Shown here: piece after piece, positions 16,153 to 64,000 of the stretch
Numbering within the stretch: the stretch's first letter is position 1
How the letters are laid out: each line of letters opens with the position of its first letter
Source of the DNA: Gadus chalcogrammus
Lineage: Eukaryota; Chordata; Actinopteri; Gadiformes; Gadidae
NCBI RefSeq assembly: GCF_026213295.1
Contig: NC_079420.1
Location: forward strand, 14,544,002 to 14,608,001
DNA length: 64,000 nt
Direction: 5' to 3'
The notes under the pieces: model-generated
The model's input: only the letters and a program-made list of their open reading frames with translations
What the model was told of the DNA's origin: nothing
The model's database searches: none
Translations under genes and position numbers: made by a program

Positions 16153-16935
16153 ATGTGTGTCGCAGTGGGTCAGCGTACGTCTGTGCCTCACCTCAGTTAC
16201 TTTGTACTAATGTATTCACAGAGGCAAGTGTGTCTGCCCTGGATTGCATTCAGTCTTTCACATGGCAGCACATTCCGTGAGACATTGTTGTTGGGCAGTG
16301 GTGGTAACTATGGTAACTAGCCTACTTGACAACGGCTGTCACCCATACTTCACCTTTATTCTGCCCCTGCTGCCTAGTTTAACATACACGCACACGCACT
16401 CAAACTCAGGCACGCAATCCCCAACACATACACACAGACAGACACACACATACACACTGACGCACACACAAAATCACAGACACATACAAACACACACAGA
16501 ACTACATATTCTTGTAGATTGGCCTTTGTTGACTATCATTTGAAACTTGCATTTGGCCGCTCTATTTTGATTGATTAGACTTGGGCGTCTTGGACGTCAA
16601 TAATAATACAAAGGTCGCCCTATGGTCTCTAACAGTCATTCTGTCGTCTTTATCTAGGGAGGGCAGAACAAGACATTGGGTTTGCGTTGTCCTTATGTTT
16701 TTTGACACTCATGAAGCAGAGAATGAATGAGCGTATAGCGTTGCTGAAGTAGTGCTCGCACGTGGCTCCATCTGGAACAGGTTGGCCCCCAGCCCAGGGC
16801 AAGCAGGACTGTAAATGAAAATCAATGCTATCCATCATCAGGGCTAATTTAGCTTTTGTCAGTCTAGATAGACTCCAAAACGCTACACACTGTAATAGAA
16901 GGAAGCAAAGGATCTATTGTAGCCCTATGCAGCAA

Positions 16936-16941
16936 TTTATT
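16936..16941 (-). terminator. candidate abtb3 polyadenylation signal AATAAA
   Basis: AATAAA on the minus strand, about 1.86 kb after the abtb3 stop. An ATTAAA variant lies closer, near 17217. Which one is used cannot be read from sequence. Confidence 0.35.
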
Positions 16942-18801
16942 GATAGCAGTGCTGGGGTAGGGGGGATTGAATGATTGATTTTTGTTATGATGAACAATGA
17001 TGAAAACATTTTTGTCCCCCTAAACACTTAAATTAGTTCTCTATAACTTAGGAGCAACAAGTACCTCTCAATGGCTATCTACTTGAGTGTGTTCCCTCAC
17101 CCACAGACAGGTATAATTCCCTTTTTGTATGCCCATTCCAGAACATGATTAGAATCAAAAAGTGTGTGTGTGTGTTTTCTTGTCTGAGCGTTTAGTAGTC
17201 GGATTTCCATAACATGATTTAATTCGTGTGAACAATTAAGAGCAACAATGCCTTTGATTAAAAAAAATAAACATGAGCAAAGGACCACAGATGCTACAAC
17301 TGCTACCAAACAAAACAAATTCTACCTTGTGTTGTTCTGTTGCAGTATCATAGCCAAAGGAATCTCACCTCATACAGCCTTCTTTATATTAATCTTTAGA
17401 GACAAAACACATTAAAGGTCACACATTGTATACATTTGATGTGATTTAACAATCCCTGAAAAACACAGCTAAGCAGCGTATGCTTTCACCACGGAAATGC
17501 CCAAGGTATTTCCTCAAATGGTTTTGACTTTCAATCCCTTTCAAACAACCGAAACACAACGTTTGGTTGAAACACATCGAGACACACATCATGCATACAA
17601 CAAAAATATGTTCACAATTTTCCAGTCCTTTCCTTTTCATCGTGTCCATGCATCTCGTTAAGCATCGTCTAAAACTAAAACAGAAATACAAAAACAGTCA
17701 TACCTCTGACATGCAACGCTTTAACAGAGAGTTACTTTAAAAGTAGCCTTTGTACAGCTTACTGTTTACAAGTTTATAATGGTAAGACATGAGAAAACAT
17801 CTGTGGCTATATATATGTACATTAACTTACATATGAACAATATTTACACCATAAAAGGAGCAAGGAAAGTGTCTTGATTACCAAAATTAATTTGCTTGAT
17901 TTTCCTTAGTTTGCTTTAGTCACATGATTGGTATATATCCGTTTGTCCTGGTTTGTAAAGAAGCATTAGTTTAGATAATGTAACTGCAAGTGAAGTTCAA
18001 ATACTTGATTGTTCAACGATACTGATGACAGTTTTTCTTTGTGTACCATTGTATTAAACAAAGAGAAATAATACAATTGCTACTTATTTTTGGATAGGTG
18101 TTGTGGACAAGAAGAGAGGAAAGCATTATATATTTTCTTACACAACTATACGACCTGCAGTAGTATCGGCCTACTACTAAGAAACAACAACGACTGCTTG
18201 ACTTAAAAAAATATTGGAATGTTTCACTGTCATACCTTTAAACTACAGCGGACAATGCTAATGGGTTGTGTCGACGGCTCTTGCTTTTCTACCAGAAAAC
18301 ACTAGCGACACAATGCTGTAGACTAGCTTGCTAATCCAACAGAGCTGTACTGAAGCTTTTATGTCCTTCTGCTCTTCCCTTACAATTCTCTTTAAAGTTC
18401 CTACATTACAGTTCTGCTTGGTCCCGATGCATTACCAACAACTGCTACCATCAAACAGTAGGTTATAAAGTAGCAATGTTGTAACGACGGCGGACTTTAT
18501 GTAGTAGTGCATAGCAAAAGTCTTATAGCAACAGAGCCGGCGGACAGATGGTTCACTAAATCTATGCTGAAAGGTAAAAACTAATTAGCATTTCAATGAC
18601 ATTCACAGCGACACACATTGCAGCTGCGGCAGTCTGTAACTCCCATTATTCTTTTTGTGTTTGTCATTTTCACCCTCTTGACAGTGTATCCATCGCTGGA
18701 GGATAGGCAGTCCTGCAGAATATGAATCATTTCCATGATCTGTCCTGTGGTCTATAAGAGAAAAGAGGAGGCGTGGTGGTGGTGGATTTGGGGGGGGAGG
18801 C
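16942..18801 (-). other. probable long abtb3 3' UTR
   Basis: A/T-leaning, nearly free of microsatellites, and no ORF of interest. It directly follows the abtb3 stop. The unusual lack of simple repeats compared with the rest of the window fits a constrained 3' UTR. Confidence 0.5.
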
Positions 18802-43424
<24,623 letters not shown>

Positions 43425-43830
43425 TATATTGTAGACTGTAAAAAATGAATGGATGCAGCGTCCGTGACGTCGCCTATAGGCTCACCACCGCCGTGAGGGT
43501 GTCGAATTGCCCTAAATGGATTTGTCTATTCTTTCAACCAGCAACGTGCACAACCATATGTTTGAATTGACGCCTCGCTGCAGCCTTTGGCCAAATGGCA
43601 TTAATATTAAATCCTTAATAGCTTTTACATTTTAAATAACTAGCTGTCAAACAAGACAAATGACTAATTATTAACTAATTAACTAGCCACCAAGATCCTA
43701 ACGGAATGAAGAAAAAATGTATTGGTTTTGTGTTACGAGAACGAAATTACACTTCTTCCAGTTGACTTAGAATGATGCTGGTTAGCTCTGTGTCCACCTA
43801 AAGGCCGATAGAGGCAGTCATGGCCGCGGC
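43425..43830. repeat. possible dispersed fish repeat
   Basis: Begins TAGACTGTAAAAAATGAATG followed by GCAGCGTCCGTGACGTCGCC, wording shared with a repeat often seen in fish introns. It is decayed and the ends are not defined. Confidence 0.35.
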
Positions 43831-43991
43831 TTGGTCTCAGAGTGAAAGTGGTCTGGGTTCTCCCAGCTCACCACAGTGTGGCTGTGAAGGGTTAACCATA
43901 GTCCTCTACTGTACACGGGCCACAGCACTGCTGCCTCACTCTGGGCTCTGGCACCGCTCTGCCAGGCCAGATGGCTACCATATGTATACCG

Positions 43992-43994
<3 letters not shown>

Positions 43995-44066
<72 letters not shown>
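43995..44066. repeat. (AG)n microsatellite
   Basis: About 36 AG units. Confidence 0.98.
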
Positions 44067-44070
<4 letters not shown>

Positions 44071-44493
44071 CCACCTTCAGTAGGGGTGTGTGTGTTGGGA
44101 GGGGGGAGGAAGAAATAAAAAAGAAAAAAAGGAAGCAAGAGATGGAGCAAATTAAAAGTTATTTTGAATTCCTATGCAGCTATGAAAAAAAAAGGATCCT
44201 TTCGTTGGGATGATCCCATCTTGAGTGGTAGAAAAATAAACCACATGGCGGTCTACGGTGGGGCCGCACGGTATACTGGTCTGGATAAACAACCACAAAA
44301 CCACACACCACACGTTTGTGGTTTTCAATGGATGAGTGGGCCTACAGTGCGTGCCACCAGGACATGCTGGAGAAGGTGTACTACAACCCCCCCCCCCCCC
44401 CCTAACAAGCCGGGGAATATCCCCGCAGGAGGGTGTGTGTGAGGCACACGCATGAGCGCACAGGCTCGTCTGCCTTCATTAGGGAGCTGGTTA

Positions 44494-44542
44494 ATGGAGG
44501 CGTATCAAGGCTGGATCCACTGTGTGCACACCGGGGGCTGGC
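44494..44542 (+). repeat. 49-bp inverted duplicate, arm 1
   Basis: Begins ATGGAGGCGTATCAAGGCTG. It is repeated in reverse complement at 46813-46861 with a single mismatch. Confidence 0.92.
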
Positions 44543-45389
44543 AGGCTGCACGTGCGGGTTAGCATGTGTGTGAAACTGTAAATACACATATATTGGTTGT
44601 GTGGCGATATGAGGAATTCAAAATATACACACATCTAAAGCACGGTGTCTCACACATGCATGCTCAGGCAAACGTGCAGAAAATATGTGTTAGGGTTGGT
44701 TGTGAGATTAATTAGGACGGACCTGGGAACAGGGCTATGGTGTCAGTGGGAAACATATCCTGCGAGAAGTGGTTGAATCTAAACTGAATCTCAACTCAAT
44801 ATCCGGCCCACCGGTGAAAGGCTGATCGTTTTTGACATTGTTGTAGCCGTCCTCTCCTTGGCCTGGTTGTCATGGCTAATCTCCCAAACAAGAAGGGTGC
44901 ATCTAGTGTCAACAACAGCTCTTGTGTCTGTCTGTCCTATTTACAACGCGCCCGCCCGTCCAGCATCTCCAGTTATCTGATCGATGTCGTAAAGTCATCC
45001 CTTGAACAGTTAAGGACAATATCCAAGAAATGTTATCTCGTGAACTATCCATACGAAAGAGAAAATCAATAATTAATCCTACATATCTCATTCCAATGTG
45101 CTGTTGCATCGACGGTACGTGAGGTAACGTGAGCTGAGAGGTTGGTGGGAGGAGCCAGGTAACAGAGGAGAGACTGTGCGAGTGTGACAGGGACTATAAA
45201 GGCATCAGCCAGTGTGTATTTGTGAGCCAACCCACTGCTGCTCAGCAACTGGAGGTCAAGATGATGTCATTCAAAAGACACTTATGGTTGACAGAGAGAG
45301 AGACAGGCCTGTCAATCAACCCAATGAATATGGCCACAGGGGAGCCTTACAATAATACAATTGATAGAAAATGCACAGCAGACTACGTA

Positions 45390-45520
<131 letters not shown>

Positions 45521-45802
45521 TCATCCACTGGGACGGCTGAATTGCACAATATACTCCAATCAGAAAGAAACCCAAATGCTTAAGTTGCTACGTGTTTCAC
45601 AAGCTTTAAGCTCTCTAGCGCCAATTTCACTTTGTATTTCTTCAGCTTTCATCTCATTTCGTCTGTCGAGGGCTGAAACTCTAAAATATCCTGAAATCAC
45701 ATTCTACCCCCCACCCACCCCCACCCACCCCCAACCAGGATGCTTTCCAGACAATACATGCAATCAGTAGCAGATCTGAAGCCACTGAGCCGTAATGGCA
45801 CC

Positions 45803-45829
45803 ACACACACACACACACGCACACGCACA

Positions 45830-45906
<77 letters not shown>
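45803..45906. repeat. (CA)n microsatellite
   Basis: CA run with a few G interruptions at its start. Confidence 0.97.
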
Positions 45907-45909
<3 letters not shown>

Positions 45910-46061
45910 AATACACTCAAACACAAACACACACACATACACACACGCACTTCAGAGAGCGGGGAAAAAAACATGGTGCTTCACTGTACATTTTCAAACA
46001 AGATGGTCTGAGCAGGAATGCCGTGGGAACGTGCTTCAGGACTGGAGTGTTTAGGTCAATT

Positions 46062-46182
<121 letters not shown>

Positions 46183-46812
46183 TGACACAAACATATCCAC
46201 TCATCATCACACTCTGATGCCTGAAGTGTCATCAGGTGCCACCACGGTGTTGACGTAATTGCTTATTCAAACATGAGGAGGCAAGAGTAATTAAGAAATT
46301 GTTTAGTGGGCCAATCAGAATAAATAACTTTGTGAGTGTACAAAAGGTTTGGTAACACCAATTAAATGGCCATGGATGACAATCATATGAAGGTGACACA
46401 AAATACTGCTGCTACTACCTAACTACTTTTTTTGTGGATCACTGATCCCACTTATCTCAGATCCAGCACTAGTACGACTATATTACAGCAGAACTTCTGC
46501 AGGGGAGAGATATTCTACGGAACATATCTCATTCTCTTTCAGAAGGGGCTTTTTAATAGTGTATTTCTACAGTGGGCAGTCTACACGGTGTTGTTGACAC
46601 CTTTAAAGACACCTTTTTTTTTTACAATTTACTACTGCTGGCCATGGCTGTGTTCTCCAATTACTCATCTACAGATGACCCCCCTCCAGCAACACGATTG
46701 GTCGAAAAACAAATAAGAAGCCAAAGATGGTGGAACCCTGTCTTATTTGTGAGACTACTGGCAATTGTGAGTGACAATGCTAATATCAAATGATCTTTTA
46801 ATGTCAAAAGTA

Positions 46813-46861
46813 GCCAGCCCCCGGTGTGCACACAGTGGCTCCAGCCTTGATACGCCTCCAT
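46813..46861 (-). repeat. 49-bp inverted duplicate, arm 2
   Basis: The reverse complement equals 44494-44542 except for one base. The arms are 2.27 kb apart. Confidence 0.92.
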
Positions 46862-47015
46862 GTATATAAACACACACACACACACAAGAATATATATATG
46901 CACTCACAGCATTGTTTGGATAGCAGCGTCCACAAATAGGTATATATATAAATATATTTTTATATTTATTATTTATAATTATGGATAAATGGCACACATG
47001 TTTCCATTCCCCCCT

Positions 47016-47055
47016 CAGATCACTTCCTGTTAGTAAACTAACAGGAAGTGATCTG
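47016..47055. promoter_or_regulatory. perfect 19-bp palindrome with two ETS-type sites
   Basis: Left arm CAGATCACTTCCTGTTAGT, two-base spacer AA, and the right arm is its exact reverse complement. Each arm contains ACAGGAAGTG, a textbook ETS-family binding site, so the two sites face each other. Function as an enhancer is an inference. Confidence 0.6.
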
Positions 47056-47353
47056 TAAGAGTTGCCGGTGTTCCAGCAGAGATCACACCATTTGACCCCC
47101 CCGCACCACGCAAGCCCCCGCCATCAAAGTGTCATGCAAAGACCACTCCCCCGGAACATGCCCCCCCCTAACCCCCCCACCCCCCCTGCTATTACAATGG
47201 TTGAACTTCTGCATTACCACTCATCTTCCTGGTGACGCTCTGCACACTGTCAGGACTTTGATGTTCACCATTCCTAGATGTGAACAAAAGTCTGTGTTTG
47301 ATATTGGTGGTGGTGGTGGAAATAGTGATGGTGGTGATATCAATAGTGCTATT

Positions 47354-47417
47354 GTGGTGGTGGTGGTGGTGGTGGTGGTGGTGGTGGTGGTGGTGGTGGT
47401 GGTGGTGGTGGTGGTGG
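47354..47417. repeat. (GGT)n trinucleotide repeat
   Basis: About 21 GGT units, with an imperfect GGT-rich lead from 47305. Confidence 0.96.
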
Positions 47418-47774
47418 AGCCGGGCATGGCAGTGGGGATCAGTGAGGGAATGAAAGTGTTTATGTAATATGAGTGACAGCTGTTTTTCACACATAAGAAA
47501 GAGAAGGGAAATTAACATCTACCCACTGATGTTATAATGGATTCACAAGGCTACAGCTTAGAACTGTGGGAAAACAGCAAACACTTTTCTTTCCTTCCAG
47601 AGTATCAATTCATCGTCCCTCTTTGTCGCACGGTGCCAAGAGAAGGAGCAGAAACGATTGCTTGCCATTAGGTTACATTAGACTGTTAATTGTTTAACTC
47701 AACTAGGGTGATTTATCATCCAGGCCTCACTGTTTAGCGTCGCATCAGAGCCAGGGGGGCAGTCAGTCTTCTCG

Positions 47775-47795
47775 CCCCCCCCCCCCCCCCCCCCC
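47775..47795. repeat. poly-C run of 21
   Basis: 21 consecutive C. Confidence 0.95.
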
Positions 47796-47978
47796 AGGAG
47801 ATGACCCTCGCCGGCTCAGTGAGCAGATATCCCTGTCATGTGAGGATAATGTGGATAGAGTTGCCGCCGTTTCAGAGTATTTCCAAATCCCTGGCCACAT
47901 CTTGGATCCCTCGTTTCCATTCGCAGAATGTTAAAAAGGAGCCGATAACAATGCTTGTCTTTGTTCGCCCTCTCTCTC

Positions 47979-48018
47979 GCTGAGTGTACCCGCACGCCAA
48001 CGTGCCGGTACACTCAGC
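47979..48018. repeat. 40-base hairpin, near-perfect
   Basis: Arms GCTGAGTGTACC and GGTACACTCAGC (12 bp), a single C-C mismatch, an inner stem GCACG/CGTGC and a CCAA loop. Confidence 0.92.
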
Positions 48019-48059
48019 CAGGCAGCGTCAGCCAGGCTCTAATGGCGTAATTTGAAGAA

Positions 48060-51869
<3,810 letters not shown>

Positions 51870-52349
51870 CTTCCGTGTGTCACGTCAGTGGGTGTGTGTG
51901 TGTGTGTGCATGCGTCTGTGAGAGAGTGAATCTCTATCCAACTTCCTTTCATCATCTTGCAGTAGGATCCTGTTGAATTTACAGCTGTGAATAATTCACT
52001 TAGGATTAAAAGTTCTCTGTGGACTCAGGAGGCATTAGAATATCCAATACTAGTAACACATGCCATACAATTTTATATATACACAGTATGAAAATGCCGA
52101 CATAAACCGGCTGAGAGGCCCTTGCTGGAGTGTACATCATTGTTTTTGTGAAAGTGATTATTAAAAGAAAAGTATTATGATTGCATCGCTTCAGTGTATT
52201 TTTCCATATTTCGAATTCAGCTGCTGACCTGCTGAATAACCCTAGTTGGTTTAGTTTTTTATGCCGAGTGCAGGAGCTTTAGAAATGAATGCATTATCCT
52301 CCCTCCTGACTCCCTTCAGATAGTGAGTCATGCTCACTTCAGAGCAGGT

Positions 52350-52476
<127 letters not shown>

Positions 52477-52641
52477 TGTGTGTGGGTGCATGGTATTTAT
52501 GATGTGTTTCAGGCTTGCTGGTCAAAGCTGTACAGTTGACAGATGTACAATAAAAAAAGGTGGTGGGAGGAGAAACTAGGAGCAGAATCTGAACCAGCGA
52601 AAGAATAGAGGAAAAAAGAGAAACGCAATAGACCCATCGAC

Positions 52642-52708
52642 CTATATATAAAGTGATATATCTATATATATTTATCTATATATCTAAATCTATATATCTA
52701 TCTATATG
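52642..52708. repeat. AT-rich TATATCTA tandem repeat
   Basis: Diverged TATATATCTA / TCTATCTATA units. Confidence 0.85.
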
Positions 52709-53095
52709 TTAACACAGCCATTGGATATTCAAAGTGCTCTTCTAAAGTTGAGCAGTGTCGTCTTACTCTCACATGACGTTTAGATCACATCATGGAAATA
52801 TTAAATCGGGCTGAACTGCAGAATGAGTCTACTGAGCACACTTTGCTTGTGTCCTTTTTTTGGCGGAAAAATGTCTGCCTGCCCTCTGGGCTCTGGGAAC
52901 AGGAAGGGAACAGCCTGCAGTAGCATGTGAAACACTATCTTTTCCTCAGCAGCTTCATGACAGACTGTATCAGCTACTTTCTTCCCCTGCCATGGAGCTC
53001 GGAAATGTGTTCCTGTTATTGACCTCGCTGGTCGTTATTTAGAAACTCACACCAACACAGAGTCTGTCCACTGCGTTAATCTGCCTTTACATTTA

Positions 53096-53211
53096 AAGAA
53101 GAAGAAGAAGAAGAAGAAGAAGAAGAAGAAGAAGAAGAAGAAGAAGAAGAAGAAGAAGAAGAAGAAGAAGAAGAAGAAGAAGAAGAAGAAGAAGAAGAAG
53201 AAGAAGAAGAA
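53096..53211. repeat. (GAA)n trinucleotide repeat, about 38 units
   Basis: Pure GAA/AAG run of about 115 bp. The minus-strand gene reads it as (TTC)n. Confidence 0.98.
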
Positions 53212-53487
53212 ATTGTTACATGTTGTATATATAGGGCACACAATAGTGCTCTTCGAACAAAGCATGTGGGTGAGCACAGCTTTATTGAGGGTGTGGACCC
53301 TGGACAACTCTGCGATGACGTGGATAGCTGGAGGCGGCCGAGCCACTGGCCTGCAGCCCTTCAGCTAAGAGCTCCTGCAGCTCCCCATATTGGATCCTGC
53401 TCTGCTGCTAGGCTGCCTCTGAAGGAAGGCCAGCCAGAAGAGCCTGGACTAAAGAGCTAACAGGCTGTTTGGTCCAAGCACTGCCCA

Positions 53488-60832
<7,345 letters not shown>

Positions 60833-60903
<71 letters not shown>
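60833..60903. repeat. (GA)n microsatellite
   Basis: About 35 GA units. Confidence 0.98.
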
Positions 60904-63303
<2,400 letters not shown>

Positions 63304-63797
63304 CTGTGTTTGTGAATACGTTATGTGCATGTTGGTGAATGTGTGTGCACATGTGCATGGGCGCGCTCGCGTGTGATTGTGTGCGCGCGCATATGTGCAT
63401 GTGCGTGTGTGTTGTGTGGGAGCATGCAATTGGGTACAATGCATGTTTTTCCCCCACCACCACAGATATATACCTCGGGGAGTCAACATAGCAGGACCGG
63501 GAGTCGGCTGGTACGGAGCAGTACCTCAGCCGGTCCCGTCTGCAGAACCACTCCGCCCCCCTCGGAGCTTGACGCTGAGTGTGCCAGGCGCCAACCTCAC
63601 ACAGAAGTACAGCCTTTTGGGTCAGACACCAAAGACCTGAGACTGAGCAGAGCTACGCCTCATCAGCCAGCTGCAGCCTCTCTCTCTGGACTACTGCAAT
63701 CGACAGAAGCTTTCCTGAGTCTACTGCTGCAACAGATGCATTCCGCAATGTTTCTGACTGTACCAGCAGACACTGAATTAATATGCCACTTAAATCC

Positions 63798-63839
63798 GTT
63801 ACAGACCGCATCTGTTAAGATGTTACAGACCGCATCTGT
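63798..63839. repeat. 18-bp direct repeat
   Basis: GTTACAGACCGCATCTGT occurs at 63798 and again at 63822, separated by six bases. Confidence 0.92.
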
Positions 63840-64000
63840 AGGTTTGGACTTCTAGGTCTCAAAGCAAAAAAAGTGTGATTTAAAAAAAAGTGTGCCGTGT
63901 CACGTGACAACCTTGTCCTAACATAGATACCGCCTGAACCCATTGGCCCGGTCTCTTCACCAACATCTCCCTACAGAGCTAACCCAGACACAACAAGACT

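Larger units (their letters stand above)
14961..16935. other. intergenic, mlc1-abtb3
   Basis: No coding signal. CT-rich blocks at 15005-15090 and 15270-15530, GT-rich at 15945-16150 and CA-rich at 16385-16500. A segment at about 15330-15395 (TTTATTGGTTTAGTTCAGGG...) resembles a dispersed fish repeat, but I cannot name it. Confidence 0.5.

Noticed and set aside
63325..63855. 176-codon plus-strand ORF near the window end
   Set aside because: It starts inside a GT-rich tract, has no recognisable domain and biased composition; a non-coding transcript cannot be excluded.

Overview
This is vertebrate nuclear DNA, most probably from a teleost fish. It carries parts of three intron-rich genes, all on the minus strand. 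Dinucleotide repeats and homopolymer runs are extremely dense, and several short repeats resemble non-autonomous DNA transposons common in ray-finned fish. The microsatellite load, often directly against exons, is reminiscent of cod-like fish (Gadiformes). That is an inference from texture, not a species identification.

The minus-strand order, 5' to 3', is abtb3 (BTBD11), mlc1, panx2. panx2 lies at 366-3801: five coding exons with GT/AG junctions that sum to 2070 bp, giving 689 residues, close to the mammalian length. mlc1 lies at 9674-14127: ten coding exons giving 446 residues, with an enlarged N-terminus built from a coding minisatellite and a glycine run. abtb3 occupies 18802 to beyond 64000. 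Sixteen coding exons lie between 18802 and 40008 and encode part of a histone-fold region, the ankyrin repeats, the BTB domain and the C-terminal tail. The large N-terminal exon is not in the window, so 40009-64000 is read as part of the first large intron, at least 24 kb long.

Region by region: 1-365 is downstream of panx2 (3' UTR). 3932-9212 is mostly AT-rich intergenic or 5' non-coding sequence with a candidate 5' UTR exon near 7213 and diverged tandem units at 4866-5800. 9213-9673 is the mlc1 3' UTR with a 39-bp minisatellite. 14842-16935 is the gap between mlc1 and abtb3. 16936-18801 is a probable long abtb3 3' UTR. 18802-40008 holds abtb3 exons and introns, with MITE-like elements. 40009-64000 is intronic, with large microsatellites and several perfect hairpins, and I see no coding exon there.

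The three products are not one pathway. Pannexin-2 is a large-pore channel subunit, MLC1 is an astroglial membrane protein, and ABTB3 is a neuronal BTB/ankyrin scaffold. All three act mainly in the nervous system. PANX2 and MLC1 are close neighbours on human 22q13.33, while ABTB3 is on human 12q23. No undescribed protein system is apparent. The most unusual features are splice sites embedded in simple repeats, the coding minisatellite in mlc1, and several perfect inverted repeats, including a head-to-head ETS-type palindrome.
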